64,000 bases of DNA from Liolophura sinensis (Eukaryota; Mollusca; Polyplacophora; Chitonida; Chitonidae). Shown in pieces: positions 1-10,976 of the stretch. Each line of letters begins with the position of its first letter. Within the stretch, counting starts at the first letter, position 1. Below the pieces are notes generated by a model that was given only the letters and a program-made list of their open reading frames with translations, was not told where the DNA came from and ran no database searches. Location of the stretch: positions 8,363,338 through 8,427,337 of the forward strand of contig NC_088302.1 of assembly GCF_032854445.1 (NCBI RefSeq), written 5' to 3'. Both the position numbers and the translations under genes were made by a program.

Positions 1-592
1 TTTGCCCCAGGCCTGGTCACTTTGCATTGTTTTATTGTTATTATACGCTAAATGTGATAACAACATACCACTTTGAGATATTCTAGTCCAGCGACGTCGA
101 ATAAATGCAGTTTTTGGTTACCTAATTCTGCTAAAGCCATGGTGCTAGTGGGAGTGTAATGTCCTACTGTTTAAGAATTTACATGAACAGTTAGAACAGA
201 ACCCTTACTGCAGTAGGATTGACAAGGGGCCGTATTTCACTGGTAAGGTGTGACCATTTGCCAGCCATCACACACTGTCATCACTGCTCTGGTATCCTCT
301 CGTCAGTAATTTGTACGACTTAATTGTAATGAATACCAGAGTTTAAATAGTCTCAGGAAATTCGAGTTTTCAAAGTCAAAATGAATTTTGAAATTTAGAA
401 TAACTGAGTTTGTCGACGTATCCGCTGGGAACGACATAAAAACGACATAAAATTAAAAGACATAAAATTAAAGAAAGCAGAAAATTCTGTGTAGAGACCG
501 CAATGGCGTTTTTCGCTTAACACAATATAACTTAACCACGGTATTTTTCTTCATAATGGGGATATTCTCTTTACCAGCGACTAAGAAGTAAA
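1..592. other. Repeat-module remnants left of the Tc1 element
   Basis: No gene is seen. The stretch around 213-232 resembles a recurring phrase of the Y-module tail (a GACAAGnGGCCGTATT sequence also found near 14180 and 24440). Bases 490-585 are a diverged copy (about 88 percent by eye) of part of the conserved 331-bp block found at 16416-16746 and 26573-26903, sharing GTGTAGAGACCGCA and CTCTTTACCAGCGACT. The copy stops near the Tc1 insertion point. Confidence 0.6.
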
Positions 593-924
593 TACACTCT
601 TCAAAAAAAAAAAAAGAAACGCAAAATGAAATTCAAAAATGATACTTACAATTTTGTACACATGTCAACTCAAACAGTTTTGTAGGGTTGCAAATTGTTA
701 CTGGAATGTTTCAGAAGATCATCCTTGACCAAACGCAACCAAAAATGATTTTGAACGGTTTTATCATTTAGGATTGTTATGATGTGCGTTGATGTCGTGC
801 AGCACGAAGTTCAGGCACAATGATTGTTTGTCACGTGCAAAACATGAGTACAGCATGTGACTATAAAAGACCCAAAGGAATCTCACAATTTTATCCAATA
901 TCTTTGCAAGTACTGTACACGAAA

Positions 925-2105
925 ATGGGACGTCTCAACGCTGCCAACCGAAATCAGGCAATTGGACGATTGCAAGCTGGCGAATCAAAGAGTGAGGATC
1001 TTCAAGGATCTTCAACGTTCATCCCAGCACAATAACCCGGTTGTGGGATCGATTTCGTCAAACAAATTTGACAAATGACCGTCCAAGATCAGGAAGCTTG
1101 AGCCGTCACATCTCTGTGGTTTGTTTTACAACCAGTCTTTTATTGCGAATAATAAACAAACATAATTGCTGCGAGCACAATTGCTCCGTTTTCGCTGAGT
1201 TCTCGTAGACAGTTTTTATATCGGAATAAGTCATACCACAATCCTGGCCAAATGACAGTCACCACTCCTGCCCAAGATCGGTACATCCGGGTAACCCACA
1301 TACGTGGCCGCCATCGTACTGCCCGGGACACAGCACAAGAACAGTTTGGAGCCCGAAGAGTGTCCGATCAGACAATCAGGAACCGTCTCCGAGAAGTAGG
1401 AATACGTGCCAAACGTCCAAAAGTTGCCCCCTCCTTGACACGACTACATCGACGTCGACGAGTGAGGTGGTGTACCACGGTGCTGCCATGGAACCTGGCA
1501 AACTGGAGGCGCATGAATCCCGTTAACTCCTCAGGCTACGTGATGGTAGAGACCGTGTCTACAGGCGACGTCATGAACTTTTTGCTCCTCACTGCATTAG
1601 ACAGGTGGACAGATTCGGTGGAGGGAGTATTATAGTGTGGGGAGCGATCTCATACACCCGCAGATCGGAGCTTGTGCTTGTCCAAGGCAATCTGACGGCC
1701 AATCGATACATCGACCAGATTCTCCGCCCGCACGTCCTTTGCCTTGTTGACCTTCAACGGCAGCTCTTCCAACAGGACATCGCCAGGCCCCACACAGCAC
1801 GTGCCACCGTGGACTACCTGGCCAATAACAACATCAATACCCTTCCCTGGCCCTCCAAATCCCCGGATCTAAACCCAATCGAACACCTTTGGGATCAGAT
1901 CGAGAGACGGGTGCGTCGACGTCGTATTCCACCACAGAATCTTCAACAGTTGTTCCACATGCTGCAGGAGGAATGGAGAAGGATTCCACAACAAAACATC
2001 CAACGACTGATTCGATCTGTACCCAGGAGGTGTCGGGCAGTGGTAGCAGCTGGAGGTGGGTCATACGAGGTACTGACTTCAACACCACCTGGTGGACAGC
2101 AGTAA
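925..2105 (+). pseudogene. Tc1-like transposase pseudogene (DD34E)
   Basis: Conceptual pieces in several frames add up to a Tc1-like transposase. The N-terminal helix-turn-helix starts at 925 (MGRLNAANRNQAIG) and shifts frame near a short duplicated phrase at 995-1016, where HPSTITRLWDRF resumes. A second HTH follows from 1252 (VTTPAQDRYIRVTH, then DQTIRNRLREVGI). The catalytic core covers about 1512-2105, with the FGGGSIIVWGAIS motif, QQD (Asp codon 1776-1778) and NPIEHLW (Glu codon 1881-1883). There are 34 residues between these last two acidic residues. The first catalytic Asp of the family's DES motif reads His (CAT at 1512-1514), and a TAA stop follows at 1524-1526. A 162-bp insertion at 1097-1258 separates the two HTH halves. 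It is therefore a dead gene with several independent lesions. Confidence 0.9.
1097..1258. repeat. 162-bp insertion inside the Tc1 element (C-family copy A)
   Basis: This 162-bp segment begins CTTGAGCCGTCACATC and ends GGCCAAATGACAG. It interrupts the transposase between the two HTH motifs. It matches 3098-3259 with five substitutions and no indels (about 97 percent), and more distantly 12427-12558. No inverted ends and no obvious target duplication are visible. A few bases of the expected transposase sequence seem to be missing at the junction, so its mode of insertion is unclear. Confidence 0.8.
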
Positions 2106-2271
2106 ATGACTGTGATGACTGTTATTCTCATGAAATATGGCTAACATAGCAATGCACTGCTCCACAAAATTTCATTCATGTATCTTTGTTTCCCGCTGAT
2201 CTACACGTCTTTGAATAACATCAAATTTACATTGATATTTGGGTTTTGCGTTTCTTTTTTTGAAGAGTGTA

Positions 2272-2684
2272 GGACGGAATCATGCAAAGAGAAGCAGCCA
2301 ACAGTTTTCAATGGTGTTGGAAAGAAGCAAGGTATGTTCTAGGAGTTTAAGTGAAATTAGCAGTCAAATCGTGTACCATGCTAGAATACAATTTGTTGTG
2401 AAAGGGTATGCAAATGTAAGTTTTCCATCCTAAAGAAACATTAAAAAATCCTCGCTGTGGAACATTACATTCATCCTCCATTACTCTACACTGGATGTGA
2501 AAGTGTTTTGCCGTGAAAGGATCAAACCCCGAAGGCCGGTGAGGAATATGTGCACATGAAACGCGAGCATAAAATACACAATATAAGGTTTAATATAATA
2601 TATAATATAAGATCAGCGACGACAATGTGATAACTGGTTAAAGGTCACACATAACCGGCCTCTTGTTTGTCGCTTTCTCATCTA
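2272..2684. other. Unannotated stretch after the Tc1 element
   Basis: AT-rich sequence with no convincing coding frame. The short open frame at 2239-2433 overlaps the transposon end and has no recognisable domain. A run of TATAATATAA-like sequence lies near 2595-2612. Nothing else is supported. Confidence 0.4.
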
Positions 2685-2918
2685 ACGGCCTCCCGGGTTA
2701 GCCCTTCGTAATGACCCAGAAGCCTCTCACGCGGTCGGAGTGAGCTCAAGTCCAGCTCATGCTGGCTTCCTCTCCGTCTGTACGTGGGGCGGTCAGTCAG
2801 CAACCTACAGATGGTCGTGAGTTTTCCTTGGGCTCTGCCCGGTTTTCTTCCACCATAATGCCGTCGTAGAAGTGAAACATTCTTGAGTACCAATCAAATA
2901 AATAAATAAATCTACCGG
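2685..2918 (+). mobile_element. tRNA-derived SINE, near full length
   Basis: This copy of the window's dominant SINE keeps part of the tRNA-like head (TAATGACCCAGAAGCC; B-box-like GAGCTCAAGTCC), the GCTCATGCTGGCTTCCTCT body, the GGTCGTGAGTTT segment, the CCACCATAATG core and the CAATCAAATAAATAAATAAA tail. The flanks both carry ACCGGCCTCTTG followed by TCTCATCT, with about ten extra bases on the left. This is a plausible target duplication later changed by an indel. The family resembles tRNA-derived SINEs of molluscs; the family name would need a Repbase search. Confidence 0.8.
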
Positions 2919-3097
2919 CCTCTTGTCTCATCTGAAAGAATGAAAGAAGAACATCCCAAAGAATCCGTAACCTAATGGCGGCCCTCACACCCATACAACA
3001 GTACCGCGTTTTAAACGTTATTCTCAATACATGGTGAATATATGGAACAGTATAGCTATCACCCGCCCATAGCTCACTCTTTAATCTTTCCGAAACG

Positions 3098-3425
3098 CTT
3101 GAGCCGTCACATCTCTGTGGTTTGTTTTACCACCAGTCTTTTATTGCGAGTAATAAACAAACATAATTGCTGCGAGCATAATTGCTCCGTTTTCCCTGAG
3201 TTCTCGTAGACAGTTTTTATATCGGAATAAGTCATAGCACAATCCTGGCCAAATGACAGCCATCAAAACTGAAAAGCGTAAACTCTGCTCCGGGATCGAA
3301 ATGACTGGTTATGGATTATAATCCACACTTTCATCAACAAATGTAAGGCAACTGGCATTTATTTTTATCCCCGTTTTTAAACTAGCTCGCGAGATATTTC
3401 ATGAGAGTTTAACATAGAGGGCATT
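3098..3425. repeat. C-family repeat, copy B
   Basis: The first 162 bp (3098-3259) are nearly identical to the segment inserted in the Tc1 element. The remainder (3260-3425) matches 12559-12720, sharing AATCCACACTTTCATCAAC and AAGGCAACTGGCATTTATT. It is noncoding and precedes Y-module copy Y0, as copy C precedes Y1 in unit 1. This suggests that 3.1-4.7 kb is a fragment of the same large repeat unit. Confidence 0.75.
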
Positions 3426-3489
3426 TATACCTGCACACGTGGATACGTGTGATGATGACATGTCAAAGCAGGCCGTGATTATTTACGTT

Positions 3490-3662
3490 GATTCATGTCC
3501 AGCTCATGCTGGCTTCCTCTCTTGCCGTGCGTGGGAAGATCTGCCAGTAAATTGCAGATGGTAGTGGGTTTCCCCCGGGCATTGCCCGTTTTCCTCCAAC
3601 AATAATGCTGGCCACGGTCGTATAAGTAAAATATTTTTGAGTAAAATGAATCAAATACAATT
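3490..3662 (+). mobile_element. SINE, 5'-truncated
   Basis: The copy starts within the body (GTCCAGCTCATGCTGGCTTC) and runs through GGTTTCCCCCGGGC and ATAATGCTGGCC to a degraded GAATCAAATAC tail. The tRNA head is missing, as is usual for incompletely copied SINEs. Confidence 0.75.
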
Positions 3663-3689
3663 TACGTAGATTTGGACCCTAAAAAGGAA

Positions 3690-4690
3690 GCAGAAACTCA
3701 TTGCTCTATCCATGATTGCGGATTGGACGCGTCTTTCTTTTTGCAGTTGTGTAATCTGGCATAACGGAATTGGACAGTTACTCTTCACGGTAAGGATCAT
3801 TTCAGTGGCCTAAATGGTAAGGCTCTCCGCCTCGAAGTCATACCAAAGACTTATTAAAAATGGTACTTGTTGCTGCCTCACTTTGCGCTCATCACTGAGG
3901 ACTGGTTGGCCTGGTGTCAGTATAATGTGACTGGGTAGGGTGTCATCTCTGCTGTCTTCGGCATGATACTTCAGTGGTGGCTGCACTTTGGCTGCTTGGA
4001 CTAGTCCACAGAACGACACAGTATAGGTACACACACCTGATGACTCCTCGTTCGTCATATGACTGAAAAATGCCTATGGAGCAGATCCATTATTCACGGG
4101 ATGCTGGGAATGGTAATCCACCGGCCTGTTCCCCGGCTATGTCTAGGTTATGGATCCACACAGATAGCACGGCCACAATCCACGGCTATTTGCCTACAGC
4201 CTGTACATCCAAATGCCTCTGCCCTCACCCCCATTCCCCGCCCCACCGGAAGCTTCAAACTTGTAAAACCGACATATATTCCCATTGAGCTGGACAGGCA
4301 GCGTTTGCTGGGCTGTTGAAGTCACCGCGGCTAACTGAAGAGTTCTAGTCGACCGCTTGTGTAAAACTCCCTGTCCCGTCTACTGCCTCTTTGTTCTCCT
4401 CCAAGATTTCTGACTTCACCACCTATTGTTTGTGTACTTCTGTTCCGATCGGCATTCGACGCCACTTCCTGTCCTGTGACAGGGCACCTACAATGAGATC
4501 GTCTGTGGTTTGGCTACAATCTAAAATAAGCCTGACTCTTCTGTTATCATCGAGATATCATGCGGTAGATGTTAGATTCGCCAAATATTTTGTCTTTATG
4601 CACAGTGCGTGTTGAGTGCTGTTTATGAGTTTTATTTATGTATTTTCTATGCATTTTTTAGCTTTTCCATCTGCCTATGAATTACGCTAA
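3690..4690. repeat. Y module, copy Y0 (outside the tandem units)
   Basis: One of five copies of a noncoding module, also at about 13500-14260, 21640-22480, 23690-24520 and 33650-34335. Shared phrases include GCAGAAACTCATTG, TCCATTATTCACGGG, ATCCACACAGATAGC, CACGGCTATT and CGACATATATTCCCA. Open frames over this stretch are not conserved in frame among the copies, so I do not call a gene. Its presence 9 kb upstream of unit 1 suggests a third, older and eroded repeat unit. Confidence 0.75.
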
Positions 4691-5734
4691 ACTATGAGAC
4701 ATCTTATTGGGGGTTCAAACCATTTAGGCTTGAACATGGCTTGAACCCTTTTTAGTTTTTGTTCGGATTATTATTAGGGGTTAAAGCCATTCAGGCCTAT
4801 TAATAATTAGGTGGCCCAGCACATACACCTAATGAAATCGTTTTTGAAAAAAGTTTGAAAACATCTTGGACATACACTGAAATTCAGGTGTATTTTGCAA
4901 CGCTGATTCCGAATCTATTTCGGATTTTACCTATCTTTGTAACTTTTGGAGATATGGTCAAAAACTTTTTTCAGTCACGTTATGTCAATGGCCTGTAACT
5001 CGTGGAGTACAAAAGCTACCAATCTGAGACTTGCACCAAATTGTAGCCCAAGACATGTAGTTTCCTTTGCTTTTCAACGGATTTGAGTTACGATCTATAG
5101 TTTTCGCGCTAGAAATATTTAAATGACACTACCCTTCTTCAGAATAAAAATGTAAGCTTGTGTATTTAGCACAGACTTTGAAGGTAACTATGTACTATAC
5201 ATGTGATGCAGGTAACCTACCCCATAGGTCAGCCACCTGTCATTCAAACCGAGAAATGAACAACTCTCCCTCCTGTTCACAGCTATCAACGGACAATTTT
5301 CATTGTTTGCACATAAAGCCAGCTATGTTGGCATTGCATCATGGGTAATTCTCAACAATTCCGACGGATTCCCCCATAACCCCGTGCTATCACGAATATA
5401 AGTCTAAGGCCATGGCGAAATATACGAAAAATGTCTACATGTACCTTAAGTGATGACGAGCCCAAAACATGTTACTCTTCTTAGGCCAAATTCAACCGTT
5501 AAAGAAATATCGCGGTTTCCATTTGCAGTGAAGACATTTGACAGTCATTTTCTCCAAAACGCAATATCTGATTGACTTAAAATTTAGCACACGTAACAAG
5601 CATTACCTGGAGGATATTTGAACAGAAAAGGGGTACAATATGTATGAAAATTAGGTTTTAACTGATACATGTGTAGTGACGTCATGTGAAAACGACAAAA
5701 GTGAACATTCTTACATGTTACCTGACATAGCCCT
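4691..5734. other. Unannotated sequence with short inverted phrases
   Basis: No gene is recognised. Near 4710-4800 there are short self-complementary or reiterated phrases (GGTTCAAACC, GGCTTGAACC, ATTAGGGGTTAAAGCC), but they form no clear long hairpin. The two open frames (5160-5348, 5676-5900) show no domain. Confidence 0.35.
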
Positions 5735-6130
5735 TATCACGAATGCGGTCTTATATTTGTCCTGCGTATCAAAACGCGAAAAACGGCAATTTCCCCTGTT
5801 TTTGCAGGTCACGTTACAGAAAATTGTCACAGCTGTGAAGCTGAAAACCGCTGTGTATCGAGAGCTATACATGTACTGTATGCATGCTGAACATCGTTGA
5901 GTTGTGTCAGAAAAAAAAACAGGACTAGCACGCCTTCAAGTATTGTCCAAAGTCCGATTTGCTATACTTGGCACATTTACACATACATGCTATATATAGC
6001 ATGCATACAGTGTACTGATGGCTAGGAAGAATGTACGCTTTCTGATTATGATGGTTCTATCTGAAAGCATAAAGACAACATTCAGTTAACAGGAAGTGAC
6101 GCTGTATAGGCCGGAAACAACGGCTTGAAC
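5735..6130. repeat. R-family repeat, copy R1
   Basis: First of four diverged noncoding copies. Landmarks in order are GGTCACGTTACAGAAAA, a TGCTGAACATCGTTGAG phrase, GCACGCCTTCAA, GGCACATTTACACATA, GGCTAGGAAGAATGTACGC and ACAGGAAGTGACG. Sequence just upstream (5550-5680) is also echoed near 6340-6420 and 10120-10240, so the true unit may be longer. Confidence 0.6.
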
Positions 6131-6339
6131 CCCGGCATCGCTGCTTTAGCGGCTATGTTTTTTTTTATTATTCTCAGCAGTTTTGTGATACGTTTTATGG
6201 GAAAACGATAAATGGTACATAACCGAAACTTTAGTGTGTTTTAGGAAATGATTTGAAATTGTTTCCGTTTGTCTTTTGGAAACATTTGATCTAGTGACTT
6301 GCCACGAAATTGAATTTTGTGCTAAACCTAAAACAATCT

Positions 6340-7015
6340 TCTTCTCCAGAACGGCTGATGCGATTGAGCTGAAATTTTAACGACAGTTGCACAAAGCCAA
6401 GGTACTTTCAGGTTGAGATTGCGTACTTTCTCCGTTGAAAATCATACAAGCTCGCTATTAGGTGAAAATGTCATGTGCATAGAAAGTCCGTTTTTTGCTA
6501 ATAGTTCCTAAACTTCTATAGATGATGTCCGGCAAGTAGTCTTCTCTGATGCAGTTTTGGACGCGGATTCCTAAAATGCAATTTTTGCAAAACTGGAAGA
6601 GGCATCCTCAAAGCAAGAAGTGGGTGTATGGCCTGAACCAATGAAGCTAGAAACACAATTTTAAGTCCTAACATCATCCCAAGGCAAGGAGACAAACTTT
6701 ACATAACCGGAAATGATGGAATTTCAATATTCAAAATACGCTATCTGACATAGTTTGACGTCCTGATCACGTCCTTTTTTTCTGTAAGGTTTACTTATGT
6801 CGCAAATTGTGATGGAAAATTTGTCTTTTCCCCCATGTTTTTACGTCACGTGACAGAAAACATACAGTTGTAAAGTTCAAAATTGCTGAGTGGAAGGAAC
6901 TATATATGTACTGTTAGTATGCTGAAAATCTTTGAGCTGTCTTTATAAATACAGGGCTTCAACATTTGATAAAAGGTCGATTTACTATATTTTGGCACAT
7001 TAAAAAGTATATGTT
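6340..7015. repeat. R-family repeat, copy R2
   Basis: The repeat landmarks recur: CTTCTCCAGAACGGC, a GAGCTGAAATTTTA phrase, GTCACGTGACAGAAAACA near 6845, TGCTGAAAATCTTTGAGCTG, and GGCACATT near 6995. The 3' part seen in R1 and R4 is absent; a minus-strand LINE remnant lies just beyond. Spacing from R1 is roughly 1 kb. Confidence 0.55.
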
Positions 7016-7089
7016 ATAACTTAATTTTTTATTTCTTCATCAATGATTCCCCCACAGCCAGAGGCCGCATTGAGAGTCTCCTAAAATGG

Positions 7090-9090
7090 ATTAACTATTT
7101 ATATAAACGTATATACAATATTCCCATGGTATTCCCCAATTCATTAATGCGACATGAAAATATGATATGAGAATACGGTATAGGAAATATACAATGTAGG
7201 TATAGGTGACTTTGGTAGACGGGTATTGCAATAAGAATAAGGGATAGCTGTCTTTATCTATGTCGTATCTATGGGTAGTTGATGTATAATTGCTAATACT
7301 TTCGATTATTCTTACGATGTCGTCTAGAGTCAAGTCATTTGAGCCTAGTCAGTAATATCAATGTGATATATTTTAGACAGTGCTTAGGAAAAGACAGAGA
7401 GATGCACACCAGGAGAGACAATATTTGTGAATGATTTAAGCATGTGCTCACTTTGAGCAGCAGATGCGGAACAATTAAATAAATAGTGTTGAGTATCTTC
7501 ATTTTCAGAGCCAAACGCAGGATGTGAGTTGTGACCAATTAAGTTATATTTACCTAAGCGGTCAGTCCCATTCACATACTACATTGCAAAGCCAAAGCAA
7601 AATTATTGAAAGAGGTATACAGGGACGATAACATCAAGAAATACAAGGCCATCATCTGAACCTTTGTCAGTATATATCATGGACAATTTTTTTGTCAATT
7701 GTAATACAACTGAGTCATCTTATTTAAAGCCAGAATTTTCTTCGATACGTAGCTTATTTTGCGTACAATATCCATATACATTTTCCCCAAAACTTTCGAC
7801 AGAGAAGGCTGCATTGATATTGGTCTGTAGTTGGATACATCATCCCGTGCATCTTTTTTCAAAACCAGGTTCACCAGGGATAAGCTGTGGGAAATGTGCC
7901 GGAATATAAAGAGAGGTTAAATAGGTCACTGAGTTAAGGGGCAATGCAATCATGGGAGTATTTCAGCATAAAGTTGTTAATATTGTCAATACCAGACGTT
8001 TTTTTACATTTAGGGATTTTAGTAGGGTTTTTTTGATTGTTGTTTGTATTTTTTTGCAGCAGAATCTGTCAGGGAAGTGGGCGGAAGTCGGGGGACAATA
8101 ACTGGTTGCTGAGTGTGATGCAAACTGTTTGAGCTTTCTTTGTGTGAGTTATGATACGTTTACCATCCACACGTAAGAGTGGTAAAGGAGGTTTTAATTT
8201 GGAGCCAAGGACAGATTTCATGGTAGACCAGTATGTTTTTGGATTCAATATTGGATTTGACAACTTGTTTTTTAGCTTTTCCGAGAAACATTTTATTGCT
8301 TGCATGTATTCGCCTCCCTTCTGGCAATGTAAAATAACACTCTATGTTCTTCAGACATAGTTCGTTTGTATCTTTTAGAACATCTATTTCTTCTCCTTAA
8401 TTTGTACCCAACGCCATTTGTCATCCATGGTTTATCTCTCGTCAGGATGGTGAGGAATTTATTTGGTATGTCCTCTGCACAACATGACAAAAACATATTC
8501 CCCAGGTAAAGATTTTATCATTAACATCATTAAATACATCTAAAATGTCATTTATAAGAAATCGGTTTATCATTACATGGGATATTTACGTTACACTATA
8601 TGGCGCAAAGATCAAGATTCGACAATGGAGAGGCAGCACCCGATTCTGTTATATAGCCTATGCTGTCGGTTGTTATTATGTCAAGCATGTTCGCGATTTC
8701 CTTAGTATATCTCGTCAGTTCTCTGACCAAGTGAAACATATATTTGTCTTTTCTTATATCGTATAGCTCCATTTTGAGTTCGCTGTTTGAATTATGTTTT
8801 CCCCAGTTTGTTCATCTGTCGATAAAGTCAAACCTATAATGAATACAGTGCCTGTATTTTTGGAGAAACCAGTGTTGGGGACATTGTCGAAATATTATTT
8901 GAGTCCACAGAGTTTCTGTAATGCCTTTTAGGTCATTTCTAAGAGTTACACTCATTGAAGACTTAATATACATCGCCACTTCACCGCCATGCCAATTACT
9001 GTCTTTCTGTTCGATCATATATCCTTCTAAACTGATCTCATAGTCTGATCTGTTGTCACTTAACCACGTTTCAGTCACACACAGTTTATG
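7090..9090 (-). pseudogene. Non-LTR retrotransposon remnant (CR1/L2/Jockey-like), endonuclease and RT
   Basis: Read from right to left on the minus strand, the fragments follow the domain order of an APE-type LINE. The endonuclease piece at 8812-9078 carries TETWLSDN and HGGEVAMYIKSS. Linker pieces follow at 8293-8496 (KPWMTNGVGYKLRRRNR) and 8069-8305 (YWSTMKSVLGSK). An RT fingers fragment with DDVSNYRPIS lies at about 7815-7845 in a shifted frame. A C-terminal piece at 7384-7575 has GSENEDTQHYLFNC. The RT palm with the catalytic aspartates is not recognisable, and stops and frameshifts occur throughout. The exact clade is uncertain. It sits between R-family copies R2 and R3. Confidence 0.75.
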
Positions 9091-9477
9091 TCGTAGTTAT
9101 ACCCTATGCATACCACAGTATTCATTTGGTCAAGGTTTGAGATTGTCGAGGGGTCATCATTACTCATGCACCGACACTAAGCTTGTTGCATTTCCAGAGG
9201 GTAATATAAAGATCATTAGCAAAATGACAAGGATATGCTGATTACAAATGGCAGTTCAACAACTTACAAGAACATCACCTCTAGCGAGGGGGGCCTTGGA
9301 GAAAAATACATGTATCGCCAAACAATTTGCAGTGTCTCACAAGGAATAGGCTATCATTACATAACATATAATTACACCGGGCCCCGACTACCGCTCGATT
9401 CTGATTTAAGACACAGAGTAGATAATATAATAACAAGGAAAAGAGCACATGCTTGTTTATAACTTCATATAAACTAA

Positions 9478-9778
9478 GACTTTGGACTCTACGAGACACT
9501 GATAAGATCATCCTTACTTTCGAATCTACAAGAGACCGATAAGGTCGTCCTTACTTTGGAGACTACAAGGGACCAATGAGGTCGTCCTTACTTTTGAATC
9601 TACTAGAGACCCATAAGGTCGTCCATACTTTCGAATCTACAAGAGACCCATAAGGTCGTTCATACTTTGGACTCTACAAGAGACCAATCAGGTCGCCCTT
9701 ACTTTGGACTCCACAAGAGACCCATAAGGTCGTCCTTACTTTGGACTCTACAAGAGACCAAAAAGGTCGTTCTTATTT
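9478..9778. repeat. Minisatellite, 37-bp unit, about 8 copies
   Basis: Tandem copies of a 37-bp unit containing ACAAGAGACC, ATAAGGTCG, TCCTTACTTT and GGACTCT. Copies differ by scattered substitutions. The array ends next to R-family copy R3. There is no coding frame across it, since 37 is not a multiple of three. Confidence 0.9.
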
Positions 9779-9784
9779 TTTCCT

Positions 9785-10015
9785 GATATGTATACTTTTG
9801 TCGTTAATTGTGATCAAACTGCGAAAAACCGCAGGTTTCCCAATATTTGCACTATATGAGTGCTGAAAATCATTAGGCTGTGTGAAAAAACAGAGGACAT
9901 GCACGCCTTCAAATACTGAGACCCATTGTCTATATTTGGCACATGTAAATATACATACAATACAGTGTACATACAATGCATTGGTGGTTACGAAGAATGT
10001 ACGCTTTCTATATTC
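9785..10015. repeat. R-family repeat, copy R3
   Basis: Shares with R1 and R4 the phrases TTTTGTCGTTAATTG, GTGCTGAAAATCATTAGGC, GCACGCCTTCAAATA, GGCACATGTAAATATACATA and ACGAAGAATGTACGCTTTC. It is noncoding and diverged by many small indels. Confidence 0.6.
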
Positions 10016-10119
10016 CTATCAGTCTCGTGTTCAAATCCAGATCACTTTGTAAGTAAAGCCTGGACATTTTTTCCCGCAATTTTTGCTTTTCAGCATGACA
10101 TACTTTTGTCTCCATATTG

Positions 10120-10775
10120 CCATGAACAAAAAGCGTTTAGATGTTCTTTTCTGAAGAGGGGTTTATGCAAGTGAGCTAAAATTTAAAATGCAGATAGAGC
10201 ACTTTGGAGCAAATGAAGCGTGCAAAAATCAGTTATTTATCTAAAAAAACTGAAAATGCACTGATTACCGAATTTGTCAGGTGAACACTATTTAATGAAT
10301 TTAAATATTTTCAGTGTTCTACCTGGCGTAGTTTGGTGTTCTGATCAGGAATCTGGTCTTTATGCTTTTCTGTGCTTGAAAGTTTGTCGTTAATTGCGAT
10401 AAAAACCCGAAAAAGTGCAATTCACCCATATTTGGAGGTCACGTGACAGAAAAAGGGCTATATAATTACTGTATATGACGCGAAAATCGTTGAGGTGTTT
10501 TAATAAATGCAGGACTTGCCGTGCTTAAGAGAATATCCAAAGGCCGAGAAAATGCAATTTTCACCCATACTGAGCCGTGTTAAAAACGTGCACACCTTCA
10601 AATAAAGCCCAAAGGTAGATTTACTACGTTTGACACATCTATATATAGATTCTATAGAGTGTACTTACATTGCACTAATGGCTATGAAGAATGTAGGCTT
10701 TTTTAATTAAGTTGGTTATATATCAATACATAGACACCATTCAAGCAACCGGAAGTGATTTAACAGCTATATTTA
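10120..10775. repeat. R-family repeat, copy R4
   Basis: Contains GTCACGTGACAGAAAA near 10438, CGAAAATCGTTGAGG, GCACACCTTCAAATA near 10588, GGCTATGAAGAATGTAGGC near 10679 and AACCGGAAGTGATTT near 10748. It abuts the start of duplicated unit 1. Confidence 0.6.
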
Positions 10776-10866
10776 TATATACCTTCGTTTCTTTATAATC
10801 TATTAAGTAAGTATGTCAAGTAGCACATACCTGCTGCTAATGATAACAAATGTTTTTATTTATGTC

Positions 10867-10976
10867 GGATGGTCGTGGGTTTCCACCAGGCTCTGCCTGG
10901 TTTCGTCCCACCATAATGCTGGCCGCTGTCGTATAAGTGAAATATTCTTGAGACACCAATCAAATAAATAAATAAA
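10867..10976 (+). mobile_element. SINE, 5'-truncated, unit 1 only
   Basis: It starts at GGATGGTCGTGGGTTTCC and ends CAATCAAATAAATAAATAAA. It is flanked by TTTATTTATGTC (10855-10866) and TTTATTCATGTC (10977-10988), a 12-bp target duplication with one mismatch. The matching place in unit 2 (near 22585-22600) has the flanks joined without a SINE, so it inserted after the unit duplicated or was lost precisely from unit 2; insertion is the simpler reading. Confidence 0.85.

Larger units (their letters stand above)
595..2269 (+). mobile_element. Tc1/mariner-like DNA transposon, complete ends, inactive
   Basis: Both ends are visible. The left terminal inverted repeat (595-626) begins CACTCTTC, runs through an A tract and continues GAAACGCAAAA. 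The right end (2244-2269) is its reverse complement, differing mainly in A-tract length. TA dinucleotides at 593-594 and 2270-2271 are the target-site duplication expected for Tc1/mariner. The interior carries a decayed DD34E transposase on the plus strand (about 925-2105). The element is about 1.67 kb, typical for a Tc1-like transposon once the nested 162-bp insertion is removed. It landed at or beside a diverged copy of the Z-module conserved block. Mobility is lost because the transposase is broken, although the ends could in principle be acted on in trans. Confidence 0.92.

Noticed and set aside
4059-4319. Possible small gene conserved across Y modules (frames near 4070, 13702, 23845, 33847)
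   Set aside because: Frames and starts are not preserved across the five copies; substitutions and indels are spread without codon periodicity by eye.
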